Shown: positions 34,798 through 44,300, numbered from the stretch's first letter. The stretch: DNA of 64,000 nucleotides from Bog-532 sp963775825 (GCA_963775825.1 CAVZKY010000084.1:1-64000), one strand, 5' to 3'. The notes: generated by a model not told the origin, from the sequence alone. Made by a program: numbers and translations.

Positions 34798-36854
34798 GAG
34801 ACCGGCAGCACGACCGTATCGCCAGGATCCGCGAAGAGATCCACCAAGCATTCCAGGCCGAGATCGCGCAGGTCGGCGATGCTGACGCCGTTATCGTCGC
34901 TGAAGAACTGGCCCAGATCACTCAGGCCAGCGATCTGGATGAGGGAACGACGGATCGCCATGCGCTACTCGACACGCTGGTGGCGCTGATGCACGAACCA
35001 AAGCAGGGGCCCGTGGTCCTCGCCGGCCCGGCCGGTGCGGGCAAATCAACGGCGGCCGCGACCCTAGCCGAGCACGCCAAGAAGGAACTGGGCCACCAGC
35101 TGTTGTGGATCTCGGCTATCGATCCCGTCACCCTGTCGCAGGGCCTGATGACCGTGGCGCGGCGGCTGGGTGGAGTGGCGCGGGACGTCGAAGCGATCGC
35201 GCAGGGTGCATCGGATGCCGCGGACCGATTCTGGAGGTTGCTGGACAAGGCCGAATCCAGATGGCTGCTCGTCTTTGACGAGGCCGACGACCCCAAGGTG
35301 CTGGCCCCGGCCGGAGACTCTTTGGCGGGGGTCGGGGATCTGACCGGCTGGGTGCGTTCCTCTGCACGCGGTCTGGTGCTGGTGACCAGCCGGGAAACCG
35401 ATCAGCGAGTGTGGGGGGAGATCCAGCTCCTACCGGTAGATGCGCTAGAGGAGACCGAGGCCGTTCAGATGCTGCGCCGCTTGGCCCCGGCGGCGGGTGA
35501 TGAGGTCCTGCCGCGACGCGGCGGCGACCTGCGGGTTGAGGGCGCCGCTTATCTGCTAGCTTCCCCGAGCCAGCAGTGGCACGGTGATCCACCGCAGACC
35601 GGAGACCGTGAATCGGATCACGCGCCGGCTGACACCGCGCTAGCAGCTGACCCTGTTGTCCCCCGTCGCGCCGAGGCGTCCCTTGCTCAGAGCCGTGACA
35701 TCGGCCGCGCTGCCCACAACGCGGTGGACGCCTCGGAGTTGCTGGCACTTCCCGGCCGTGACCTGCGGATCCTGAGCCACAGCGACCGTGAGCAAACGCA
35801 GGCGCGGGTCACGAGGTGGCGGGAGTTGCTGAGCACATACCCGCCAGGGAGGTTCGGTGCGCAGGGCTCCGCGATGGTCTTGGATGCGGTGGCCATAGTG
35901 TCGGAGGCGTTGATCGCGGATCGGGACGAACGTACGGCCTTGCGCCTGATGCGGGCCGCTTCCGCGCATCTGAAGGTGCTGGGCCGCCACGATCAGGGTG
36001 GATTCCGGGTGCGGCGCGCTTGGGCCGAGGCATCGTCGGAGCTTGGCCATTACTGGCGGGCCGAGCGACTGCTGCGCCGGCTGAGCGGAGACGAACAGCG
36101 GGTCAAGGGCTTTTCTGACCCGCGGACGGCGATGCTGCTGCTGTGGGCGCTCATCGGTCGTGACCAGTTGCAGCAAGCCGCGGAGGGATTCCAGGCATTG
36201 ACTAGCCTCGCCCAATCGCAGGACATCGACCTGTCGATGCTTGGCCATTTCGAGTGCAGGAGGAACTGGACGCTGGGGCAACTGGGACTGGTCGAGGAGT
36301 CGGCAAAGGGCTACGGCGGCGTCATCGAGGGCCGGTCCACTGTTCTAGGCCCTGACGATCCCGAAACCCTCGATGCGCGGCACTCCTTGGCGAAGATGCT
36401 CGTCCTCAACGGACAAGGAGTACAGGCCATCCCCCTCCTGGAAAGCCTGGTAGAAGACCGTGCGCGTGTCCTGGGAGAACGTCATCCCGACACGCTGGAG
36501 ACCTGGAAGTACCTTCACCTGGCCCGCATGCAGGCAGAGCCGCGCAACGGCCGCGCCCTCGCCCGGGCGATCAAGAAACTCGAACACATCCTGCGCACCC
36601 AGGACGAAAGCCACGGCCCGGGCCATCCCATGACGCGTGATACGGCCGCATGGCTTCCCAAGCTCCACCGCCTGAAGGGGCAGCTTCGTTTCCCCGACGA
36701 ACCTCCCGACCTGGTGCTTCGACACCGCAAGAAAATCCCTGATGACCTGCGGCCGGCCCTGCTCGTAACCGGACAGAGTGAGCCCCCATCTCGCCCGTCG
36801 CGGCGTCGCCGCGCCTCCGGCCGACCGACTCGCACAAGAAAGGCAGTGAGGTAA
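34794..36854 (+). CDS. NB-ARC (STAND) ATPase with C-terminal tetratricopeptide repeats
   Basis: 686 residues. A helical N-terminus (1-70) precedes the NB-ARC domain: Walker A GPAGAGKST (78-86), Walker B WLLVFDEADD (157-166), and GLVLVTSRE (about 194-202). The winged-helix part is degenerate (residues 235-330, Asp/Pro-rich, low similarity). From about 340 the protein is helical repeats, with TPR signatures LGPDDPETLDARHSLAKML and LGERHPDTLETWKYL. STAND proteins are signal-dependent switches used in regulation and in phage or abiotic stress defence. No effector domain (TIR, protease, nuclease) is attached. It overlaps the sigma gene by 4 bases and is 3 bases from the TIM-barrel gene. Confidence 0.85.
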   Translation: MRDRQHDRIARIREEIHQAFQAEIAQVGDADAVIVAEELAQITQASDLDEGTTDRHALLDTLVALMHEPKQGPVVLAGPAGAGKSTAAATLAEHAKKELGHQLLWISAIDPVTLSQGLMTVARRLGGVARDVEAIAQGASDAADRFWRLLDKAESRWLLVFDEADDPKVLAPAGDSLAGVGDLTGWVRSSARGLVLVTSRETDQRVWGEIQLLPVDALEETEAVQMLRRLAPAAGDEVLPRRGGDLRVEGAAYLLASPSQQWHGDPPQTGDRESDHAPADTALAADPVVPRRAEASLAQSRDIGRAAHNAVDASELLALPGRDLRILSHSDREQTQARVTRWRELLSTYPPGRFGAQGSAMVLDAVAIVSEALIADRDERTALRLMRAASAHLKVLGRHDQGGFRVRRAWAEASSELGHYWRAERLLRRLSGDEQRVKGFSDPRTAMLLLWALIGRDQLQQAAEGFQALTSLAQSQDIDLSMLGHFECRRNWTLGQLGLVEESAKGYGGVIEGRSTVLGPDDPETLDARHSLAKMLVLNGQGVQAIPLLESLVEDRARVLGERHPDTLETWKYLHLARMQAEPRNGRALARAIKKLEHILRTQDESHGPGHPMTRDTAAWLPKLHRLKGQLRFPDEPPDLVLRHRKKIPDDLRPALLVTGQSEPPSRPSRRRRASGRPTRTRKAVR

Positions 36855-36857
36855 GGA

Positions 36858-37844
36858 ATGAAACTCGGGTTGCTAACGGCCGCTCTCGGCCAGATGCCCC
36901 TAGAACGGATCGCCGCCTGGTCCCACCAAGCCGGATACCAGGCGCTGGAGGTGGCCGCTTGGCCGGTCGGCAGCAAGCACATCCATCAGGCCGCCCACCT
37001 GAACGTCGCCGGTTTCTCCGCCGCCGACGCCGCTCGTGTCCAGGACGTGATGGATGAGCACGACCTGACCATCTCCGCGGTGACCTACTGCGACAACAAC
37101 CTGCACCACGACGACGCCGAACGTGACCGGATCCACCACCACCTGCGCGCCTGCATCGACGCAGCGGCAGCCCTCGGGGTCCGGCATGTCACCACCTTCA
37201 TCGGCCGGGACGTCACCCTACCGGTGGCCGACAACCTCAAACTGGCCGAGCAGCACCTCCCACTGCTGGTCCAGTACGCGGCCGATCGGGGCGTGAAACT
37301 GCTGGCCGAGAACTGCCCGATGGAGGGCTGGCACCCCGATGGGTACCCGGCCAACCTCGCCTACTCGCCCGAATTGTGGGACTGGATGGCCGACCTCGGT
37401 TTCGGCCTCGCCTACGACCCCTCCCACCTGCCCTGGCTCGGCATTGACCCCCTTGACGCCCTCGAACACGCACTGCAAACCGGCATCATCGGCCACGTCC
37501 AGGCCAAGGACATCCAGATCGACCAGAGGGCACGCACCCGCTACGGCGTCTTCGGCAAAACGGTAGGACGCACCTCGCCCACCGACGTCGGCTGGTGGCG
37601 CTATCGCGTACCCGGCCGCGGCCAGATCGACTGGAACCAGATCATCGACACCCTCTACACAGCCGGGTACGACGGCGACGTCGCCGTCGAACACGAAGAC
37701 CCCATCTGGGGCGGCACCCTCGATAAGACCCTCCAAGGCATGCATATCGCCGCACACACCCTGCGGCCCCTTATCATCACCGAGCGCGATGCGCAGTCAC
37801 CACCTTCCGCACCGCCCACCGATCCACCCACCCCCCAACCGTAG
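36858..37844 (+). CDS. TIM-barrel sugar phosphate isomerase/epimerase-like enzyme
   Basis: 328 residues, complete AP-endonuclease-2/xylose-isomerase-like barrel. The usual metal-binding residues are visible: Glu in LLAENCPMEGW, Asp and His in LAYDPSHLPWLG, His in GHVQAKD, Glu in VAVEHEDP. It would isomerise or epimerise a sugar, inositol or related hydroxy-carbonyl substrate. GAGGTAAGG precedes ATG 36858. It is third gene of the sigma/NB-ARC operon, which ends at a strong stem-loop at 37874-37904. A sugar-isomerase fold beside a STAND ATPase is a recurrent but unexplained actinomycete pairing. Substrate unknown. Confidence 0.85.
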   Translation: MKLGLLTAALGQMPLERIAAWSHQAGYQALEVAAWPVGSKHIHQAAHLNVAGFSAADAARVQDVMDEHDLTISAVTYCDNNLHHDDAERDRIHHHLRACIDAAAALGVRHVTTFIGRDVTLPVADNLKLAEQHLPLLVQYAADRGVKLLAENCPMEGWHPDGYPANLAYSPELWDWMADLGFGLAYDPSHLPWLGIDPLDALEHALQTGIIGHVQAKDIQIDQRARTRYGVFGKTVGRTSPTDVGWWRYRVPGRGQIDWNQIIDTLYTAGYDGDVAVEHEDPIWGGTLDKTLQGMHIAAHTLRPLIITERDAQSPPSAPPTDPPTPQP

Positions 37845-37873
37845 GACGCCTGGAATTCAGGTGTGCTGGCCAC

Positions 37874-37904
37874 GTGAGCGGCTCCCGCAGCCGGAGCCGC
37901 TCAC
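37874..37904 (+). terminator. terminator of the sigma/NB-ARC/TIM-barrel operon
   Basis: GTGAGCGGCTCC and GGAGCCGCTCAC form a perfect 12-bp stem with a 7-base loop, 30 bases after the last stop. Confidence 0.75.
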
Positions 37905-37931
37905 GATCCTCTACGGTCCATGATCTCTCTC

Positions 37932-38044
37932 GATGTACGTGATAATGGGCCGTTATCTGGTACATCAAGGTGGCGCGGTCCCGCGTGAGCAGCGGTCCCG
38001 GTCGGGCGGCGCCTGCGCGACTCGCGAACGTTATCCGGTACATC
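37932..38044. promoter_or_regulatory. recombination core site 2 plus accessory half-site
   Basis: GATGTACGTGATAATGG and CCGTTATCTGGTACATC (37932-37966) form an imperfect version of the palindrome at 33331. A third half-site, CGTTATCCGGTACATC, follows at 38029-38044, just before the tyrosine recombinase. A core of two inverted half-sites with a nearby direct copy is the layout of the internal recombination site of TnpI-type elements (Tn4430). The half-sites may also autoregulate the gene. Confidence 0.65.
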
Positions 38045-38066
38045 ACCAGCTGCAGGCGGAGGCGGC

Positions 38067-39002
38067 ATGACAGGGCAGCGGGCGGGCACGGATGCGATCC
38101 TGGGCGGCGGCGTCACCCTCGCCGAGTCGGCCGACGCGTTCCTGTCCTCGCCGAGGGTCGGCAGCCCCAACACGCGCCGTGCTTACGCCGGCGTGCTCGA
38201 CCGCCTGATAGCCCAGCTCGGCCCGTGCCGGCAGCTCGGCGACGTGCCCGGAGACGAGGTCGCCGCGGTGCTGCGCCTTCTCTGGGGAGAAAGCGCGCCG
38301 GCGACGTGGAACCGCAACCGGGCGGCCGTCGCGTCCTGGCTGAACTGGTGCGCGCAGAAGAAGAGGTGGCCCGCCCCGCAGCTGCCGCCCGACGCCGAGC
38401 GGCGCAAGGAGAGCAACGACGCCACCAGGGCGCTACCCCGCAGTCGCGTCGAGCGGCTGCTGTCGCGCCGCGACGTCCCGCTGCGGGAGAAGACGCTGTG
38501 GCGGATGCTGTACGAGACCGCCGCCCGCGCCAGCGAGGTCCTCGCTCTCGACGTCGAGGACCTCGACCTCGAGCAGCGCCGCGCGCCCATCCGGTCGAAG
38601 GGCGGCGACACCGAGTTCGTCTACTGGGACACCGGCACGGCGCACCTGCTGCCCCGGCTGCTGCGCCTGCCCGACGGCACCAGCCGCGACCGCGGGCCGC
38701 TGTTCCTGTCCGCCCGCAGGCCCGTCCCCGCCCGCAGGCCCGCGCCCCGCGACGTCTGCCCGTACACCGGCCGGGGGCGCCTGGCCTACGACCGCGCCCG
38801 GATCCTGTTCAAGAAGCACACCGGCGGGCTGGACCTCCACCAGCTCCGTCACTCCGCCGCGACCCACCTCGGTGACCAGAGGGTCCCGCTGCAGCTGATC
38901 ATGGCCAAGACGCGCCATAAGTCCCCGCGCACCGTCATGCGCTACGTCAAGCCCGGCGACGAGGCGGGGCTTGAGCAACAACGGAACGGCCAGTGGCGGT
39001 AG
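38067..39002 (+). CDS. TnpI-like tyrosine recombinase, 3' end replaced by transposon sequence
   Basis: 311 residues as read. N-terminal SAM-like domain (SADAFLSSPRVGSPNTRRAYAGVLDRL), then the catalytic domain with TAARASEVLALDVEDLDLE (Arg), DLHQLRHSAATHLGDQ (HxLRH), TRHKSPRTVMRYVKPG (His and Tyr). All catalytic residues are kept. The native reading ends at GDEA (38965). The last 12 residues come from the inverted repeat of the element inserted at 38966. The true C-terminus lies at 17598-17651. The gene may still be active because only 17 residues after the Tyr are lost. Its likely targets are the palindromic cores at 33331 and 37932. Confidence 0.85.
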   Translation: MTGQRAGTDAILGGGVTLAESADAFLSSPRVGSPNTRRAYAGVLDRLIAQLGPCRQLGDVPGDEVAAVLRLLWGESAPATWNRNRAAVASWLNWCAQKKRWPAPQLPPDAERRKESNDATRALPRSRVERLLSRRDVPLREKTLWRMLYETAARASEVLALDVEDLDLEQRRAPIRSKGGDTEFVYWDTGTAHLLPRLLRLPDGTSRDRGPLFLSARRPVPARRPAPRDVCPYTGRGRLAYDRARILFKKHTGGLDLHQLRHSAATHLGDQRVPLQLIMAKTRHKSPRTVMRYVKPGDEAGLEQQRNGQWR

Positions 39003-39816
39003 CGGGCTGAGGACCGCTGGGTTACCGGCCACCGGCCGTCCGGATCTCCAAAGAGTGCTGGCGGCCACAAGGATCAGTCGGTGGCCGTGATCGCGATCAG
39101 TCCGTCAGCGTCTCGGCGCAGGGTCACGGCCAGCTGGCTGCGTGCCGTCTCGGGAATCCCGTCCGGGAGCTTGCCGCCGCTCGCGGCCAGGTCGGCGGCG
39201 CCGCTGATGTACCTGGCCGCACGGCGCAGCAACGCCGGCGGGAACAGGATCTCTGCCAGGCCGCCGGCCTGCTCTGGCGCGGCGCCGGCGGTGATCTGCC
39301 CGAACCCGGACAGCGTCTGCGCGTAGGTGGTGATGACCTCCCCGAGGTGACCGGGCGGCTCGTTCGCCGCCCGCACCTGCATTGCCTCCGCCAGGGCCGC
39401 GACGGTGATCCCCACCAGGGCCAGTGGCAGCGGAACGGTCCGCGGCGCCTCCATCAGGTCGGCGCCGGGCCGTTCGCCGGCGACCTCGAACAGCATCCGC
39501 CGCGCCATGTCCTTGATGATCTCGTCGCCGAGATAGGCGCGGGCGGTTGCCTCGGTGACCCTCAGGAGGGCTGCTACGGCACGGACCTGCCCGGTGATCA
39601 GCTCACCGGCACGCTGCCGGTCCAGGTGCATGCCGGACGCGGCGAGCTCCTCCAGGAACACGTCGATCTTGCTGTCGAGCCACGTACGTCTAGGCACGCG
39701 GCAAGTCTTCCATCCTCCCGCCACGGAGCCCGGTTACATCCGAACGGCCGGTGGCGGTAACCCAGCGGTCCTCAGCCCGCTATCGCTACTGGCCGTTCCG
39801 TTGTTGCTCAAGCCCC
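38966..39816. mobile_element. 851-bp non-autonomous Tn3-type element
   Basis: Inverted repeats at 38966-39003 and 39779-39816 start with the same GGGGCTTGAGCAACAACGG as transposon B. Each is extended by about 45 further bases of inverted similarity. There is no transposase or resolvase. It holds one gene (39074-39697, minus). It could be mobilised by the transposase at 17816. The left flank GAGGC matches the flank of transposon B at 17647-17651 in inverse form. The right flank GTTAC differs by one base from the inverse of the transposon B right flank. Confidence 0.85.
39074..39697 (-). CDS. hypothetical passenger protein of the 851-bp element
   Basis: 207 residues from GTG 39697. N-terminal half helical (RTWLDSKIDVFLEELAASGMHLDRQRAGELI), with AVAALLRVTEATARAYLGDEIIKDMA around residues 50-75, which could be a helix-turn-helix. 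The rest is Ala/Gly-rich and helical without membrane segments. It occupies nearly the whole space between the ends of the element, so it is the element's only cargo. A regulator or addiction-type role is possible but not shown. Confidence 0.6.
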   Translation of the reverse strand: MPRRTWLDSKIDVFLEELAASGMHLDRQRAGELITGQVRAVAALLRVTEATARAYLGDEIIKDMARRMLFEVAGERPGADLMEAPRTVPLPLALVGITVAALAEAMQVRAANEPPGHLGEVITTYAQTLSGFGQITAGAAPEQAGGLAEILFPPALLRRAARYISGAADLAASGGKLPDGIPETARSQLAVTLRRDADGLIAITATD

Positions 39817-39817
39817 G

Positions 39818-40105
39818 TTACCTGGCCGTGATGCTAATCGTTGTTTTTGCGCTGGATGATACGGCGAGCCCGGTCAGGCGGGCGCGCACGGAGAGATACT
39901 CCATGACGCCTGACCACAGCAGCGACGCGAGCACGAGGCCCAGCCGCCGGTGACTTGCGGCGCGCAGCTTTCCCGCGCTGACCACCACATCGACGACCGC
40001 GCGGGGGGTGAGGCGGGTGTCTTCGATGAGTGCGGCGAACTCCTCGCCGAAAGTGGCGCGCCACTTCCTGGGGTAGAGCGCGACGAGCAGGCGGATCATC
40101 CCCAT
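39818..40105 (-). CDS. small membrane protein co-transcribed with PadR
   Basis: 95 residues. MIRLLVALYPRKWRATFGEEFAALIEDTRLTPRAVVDVVVSAG is the conserved front of a family of short proteins found after PadR regulators in actinomycetes, followed by one membrane segment (LGLVLASLLWSGVMEYLSV). Its ATG overlaps the padR stop. Its stop codon lies in the target duplication of the inserted element at 39816, so insertion happened exactly at the gene's end. Confidence 0.65.
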   Translation of the reverse strand: MGMIRLLVALYPRKWRATFGEEFAALIEDTRLTPRAVVDVVVSAGKLRAASHRRLGLVLASLLWSGVMEYLSVRARLTGLAVSSSAKTTISITAR

Positions 40106-40431
40106 TGCAGCCTGGCCTTCCCTGTCTCGATGATCCGGGACCAGCTGGCGAGCTGCGCCTGCAGTGCCGCCCGGCCTGCGGCGGTGATCTCATACGGGCG
40201 TCGGCGGTCCTCGCTTTCCAGCGGGAAGATGAGGCCGCGCTCGACCAGCTTGGTCAGCGAGCCGTACAAGGTTCCCGGCCCGAGGCTGATCCCGGTCTGC
40301 TCGCGGATGTCCTCGGTGATGGCATACCCGTGCTTGGGGCCGTCGCACAGCGACAGCAGCACGAGCACGCCCGGCTCCCCGAACCGGGCCAGCCCGTCCT
40401 GCCCGCGTCCTTGTCTCGCCATACGTTGCAT
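40096..40431 (-). CDS. PadR-family transcriptional regulator
   Basis: 111 residues. Winged helix: FGEPGVLVLLSLCDGPKHGYAITEDIREQTGISLGPGTLYGSLTKLVERGLI, then RRRPYEITAAGRAALQAQL. Complete. ATG at 40431 (an alternative at 40422). The start region lies inside a palindrome that is probably its own operator. It overlaps the following membrane-protein gene by 10 bases. Confidence 0.88.
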   Translation of the reverse strand: MQRMARQGRGQDGLARFGEPGVLVLLSLCDGPKHGYAITEDIREQTGISLGPGTLYGSLTKLVERGLIFPLESEDRRRPYEITAAGRAALQAQLASWSRIIETGKARLQWG

Positions 40432-40437
40432 CGTATG
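40420..40437. promoter_or_regulatory. PadR operator (predicted)
   Basis: CATACGTTGCATCGTATG, 6-bp arms CATACG/CGTATG. It resembles the ATAC...GTAT boxes of PadR proteins and overlaps the padR start codon, as expected for autorepression. Confidence 0.5.
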
Positions 40438-40632
40438 ACGTAGTAATGAGGCCGTCAACCAGGCGGCCCTACCCGGCAGCCGTGTCCCGCTCCAATCCGC
40501 ATTGCTCAGCTCGGGCCTGTGGCCTGCGGTGAGGAACCCTCGGATGACGAGGCGTCCAACTGACGCCTGATTTGCCCGGTTCGCCCGCGGGCCGCTTGTG
40601 CAGTGAAGGTTGCTCGGGCAGAGACCGGACGG

Positions 40633-40959
40633 CATGACCGCCGACGGCTCCACCGCGGTCACCTCGCGGCCGGGAGGCTCGTAGGAGCCGGTGCCGGCCC
40701 CGACATTCAGCACCGTCCGCGCGTCGCCGAGCGCAGCCCAGATCCTCGCGGCGATCCGCGGCTCGGTGCGCCGCGTCGCGGTGTAAGCGCCCCCGATCGC
40801 GTCATACAGCCGCGCGCCGAGCATTCCCAGCTGCTCCTCTGGCGTCATCCTCTTCCCCTTCGCCCGTGCCTCGAGTTCCCTGTCGATGGCCGCCACCATG
40901 GCCCCGGCGCGGTCGCGCTGTTCCAGCAGCAGGCCGCGCAGCCGGCGCAGGTGCGCGAC
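40633..40959 (-). pseudogene. fused remnant: MerR C-terminus and methyltransferase N-terminus
   Basis: One frame reads LLEQRDRAGAMVAAIDRELE and RAKGKRMTPEEQ (end of a MerR/TipA-type regulator). Directly after comes LYDAIGGAYTATRRTEPRIA and VLNVGAGTGSYEPP (start of a SAM-dependent methyltransferase with its GxGxG motif). Both genes are cut. The rest of each is absent. The junction looks like a deletion fusing two neighbours. Confidence 0.6.
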
Positions 40960-41357
40960 CGCGCCGGCGGACGGGCGGTGCCCTGGAACTCTGTCTCGGC
41001 TGCGACCATGTGAGCCGCGCCGACCAGGGCCGAGGCGAGCGCGGATGTGCCGGCGTTCCCGGCGACCCGGCCCAGGCCGCGCTCCGCGGCTAGTCGGAAG
41101 CCGCCGGAGGTTCGAGGGCACGACCTCACCCGGTCAGTCTTCGCCGACGACCCCGGCCGCGCCGAGAGAATCGTCCTCGCCATGAACGGGCGGCAGACCG
41201 GGCCGAAGCGTTGATCAAGATCGCAGCGATGCACACGGATAGTCCGTGAGCCGGGACCCCAAAGCCCGCCAAGCTGCACGCGCGCGGTCACCACCCAAGC
41301 CCGGCTTCAGGTCAGACCCATATCCGTTGGATTCTTCGTCAGGACTACCGGCATCCC
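40960..41357. other. stretch without an intact gene
   Basis: Contains a plus-strand piece (SVFADDPGRAERIVLAMNGR, stop at about 41214) that may be the end of a lost gene. No transposon end was found here for the transposase at 41358. Confidence 0.3.
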
Positions 41358-44300
41358 TTACAGCCTGCTCAAATCCAGTCCCACCGGGCGCAGGGGCCGC
41401 CATCCGGTGGGGTCGAGCTTGGCGAGCTCGGCTTCGACGTCGACGGTGATGACGCCGAAGAAGTTGATGTTCTCTGAGTGGGCCGGGGAGATGTGGGCGA
41501 GGATCTCGTCGGGCACGGCCCGGCCCCTGGCGCGCAGGTCCCGGACGGCGATCTGGTAGTACTCGCTGGTCCAGGTGATGACGGCGTTGGTGAGCACGGT
41601 GAGGCACCATGCCTGCTCGGTCTGGTCGGCCAGCAGCGGCTTGCCGATGGTGCCCTGCTGGGCGTAGTGCAGGTCGCGTCGCAGCGCGTGCAGGCTCTCG
41701 CCCTTGTTGAGCTGCCTGGCGATCTTGCGGCGGTAGGCCGGGTCGGACAGGTACCTGGCGGCGTGGATCGTGCGGCGCAGCGTGCCCCATTCCTTCAGCG
41801 CGGCTGCCAGGGTGTTCTGGCGGGAGGATGCCGACCACTTGCCGACGATGAGGGAAGCGGTGGCCTGCCCGTACTTCAGTGACCCGGCCATGCGAAGCAG
41901 ATCGCCCCAGCAGTCGGCGACCAGGTCCTCGTTCCACCGGGCGGAGAGCAAAGGGCAGGCGTGCGGGTAGAGCCTCCCGGTCTCGGTGGGCGTGCCGTCC
42001 CGCACCATGGTGATCTTGCCCAGGTCCCTGATCCGCGGCGACAGGACCTTGCCGACGAGGTCGAACAGGGCGAAGTTGATCAGGGTGACGCCGTGGGTGT
42101 CGGTAGCGTGCTCGTAGACCGGCAGGTCGGTGGCGTTGCCGAGGAAGTCGTCCAGCACGTAGTGGGCCTCGCGGGCGGTCGGCACGATGACCTTGGTGCC
42201 GAACGTGGAGTGCTGATCGGAGACATGGGTGTAGGAGGACAGGACCTGCCCGCCGTGGATGACCATCTCCCGGCCGGTCAGTGACTTGCCCTGCACGGGG
42301 AAGCGCTGCCCGTCGGAGGAGGACATCGTGCCGCCGCCGAACACCCTGGCCAGCTCCAGGGAGTGGTGGTGGTTGACGATGACCGTGTTGGCCTCCCGCA
42401 GCGTCTCCTCCCGCACGTACCATTCTTGGGTCCAGCGCAGCACGTCGTAGGGGATGCCGCATGCCTCGGCCATCCGGGTCAGCCCCAGGTTGGTGGCCAT
42501 GCCGATCAGCACCGCCAGGATGTTGCGCGTGAGGTCGGCACTGCGGGCCTGCTTACGGCCCCCGGCGTGCGTGAAGCAGTCCGTGAAGCCCGTGCGGGAG
42601 TCCAGCTCGATCAGCAGCGAGGCGATCGGCGCGAACGGCAGCATCCCCGCCAGCTCGTCCTTGAGCTCGCTGGCCTCGGCGGGGACGTCCTCTGCGGTCA
42701 GCTTCGGGATGACCAGCTTGTCGTCGCCGTCCAGCCGCACCGTCCCGGTGTCGTCGGGCAGCGCGCCGGCCAGGGTGCTCTCGAGTTCGGCCAGCGCGGC
42801 GTGGAGCTCTTCCTTGCCCTGGGCGATCGCGTCGGCGGCCCTGGCCGGCTTGCCGACCAGCCGGCAGTACTCGCCCTGCCTGGGCATCCACTGCCCAGGC
42901 GTGTAGAGGTAGGTCGATGGGTCGGCGTAGCGGCGTGACCCGGGCACGAAGATGTCTCCCGACCGCAGCCCGTCCCGCAGCCCCAGGACCACGCACAGCT
43001 CCCAGTAATGCCGGAAGCCGGTATCGTCGCCGGCCTTGCGCGCCCTCTCCAGGTAATCGGCGTACCTCGCCGGCACGAACGAGGCGGGCGCGCCAGCGGG
43101 GACCTTCCGGCCTCCACTGGCATTCAGGTTCTTCAAGATGGCCACCGCGGCCATCAGGTCCGCCATGCCTGGGCCGCCGGTGAAGTCGACCGCCGCCAGC
43201 ACTCCAGGGGTGAACTGCCGCAGGTAGGAGTAGGAGGAGTCCATCGCTGACAGCCGGCCGTGGTCCTTGGCCAGCGGCTTCCAGGCACCCGCGGCCGCAT
43301 CCCGCAGGACGCTCATCCCGATCCGCTCCCGAAGGAGGCCGCCGACCTGCCCGTCCGGGACCGACGGGTCGGCCAGCACCGGCAGGATGACGTCCATCAG
43401 CAGCTGCCGGGACTCGCCCTTCTTGGCCCGCTCGGCCAGTTCCTCGTCGGTCCTGGTCCTGGCCCGCGACTCCCGCGCCGATACCGCCTGGTCGAACAGC
43501 GCGATGACCTCGTCAAGCTGGTCGACCGCCGACTGCGCTACCAGGGCCAGCAGGATCGGGTACCGGCGCTCCTCCCGCCGCATCAGCGCCTGCACCGTGG
43601 ACCGCCGGCCCACCGTCGCCAGGAACCGGCGCCGCTCGGCCGGCAGCATCGACAGGTCCAGCGTGTGAGCGTCCATGCTCCGCAGAAAAATCAGCTTGCC
43701 GACCGAGGTCAGCACCGCGCTCGCGGTCGCCTCGACCGCCGGCTTGGTCAGCCACGCCAGCCTCGTCATCCCCAGCCCGGCATCGCTGGCCAGCAGCCGG
43801 TCAAGATCGGAGCACCGCTGCCCGGTCAGCAGGTGGCCCACCAGCTCCGACGTCAGCGCCGTCGCGCCCGCCCGGGCCGAGGTGATCATCCTCTCCAGGA
43901 CCGACACGCCCGGCCGGATCGTCTTGGCCGACATCAGGAACTCGGCCGCCAAGTTGAAAAGCAGCGTCGGCGAGTCATGCTCCATCGCCCGGTCCAGCAG
44001 GAACTGCTCCAGCTCCTTCATCTCCCCGCCGCCGGCAGGCGCGCTCTTCCAGCCCAGGTACCCCGCTACCAGCAGCAGGTGATCGCTGCGGGTATGCGCA
44101 CGGCGCCCGTACCCCTCCAGCACCCCCGGATCCAGGCTCAGCCGCTCAGCGAGCCGCGCCACTGCCACCGGCGGCGCCGAGCTCACTTCATCCGGCACGA
44201 ACCCCAACCACGGCAGCGTGCAGAGCTGAACGGCCAGGCCCAAGCCGGTCAGCCGGACCCCGGCCACGACCCGGATCCACGAAGGCCACGTCCGCCCGCG

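Noticed and set aside
39836..39852. CGTTGTTTTTGCGCTGG as a degenerate end of a transposon A relative
   Set aside because: Only a partial match over 13 of 17 bases and it codes for the end of the small membrane protein.
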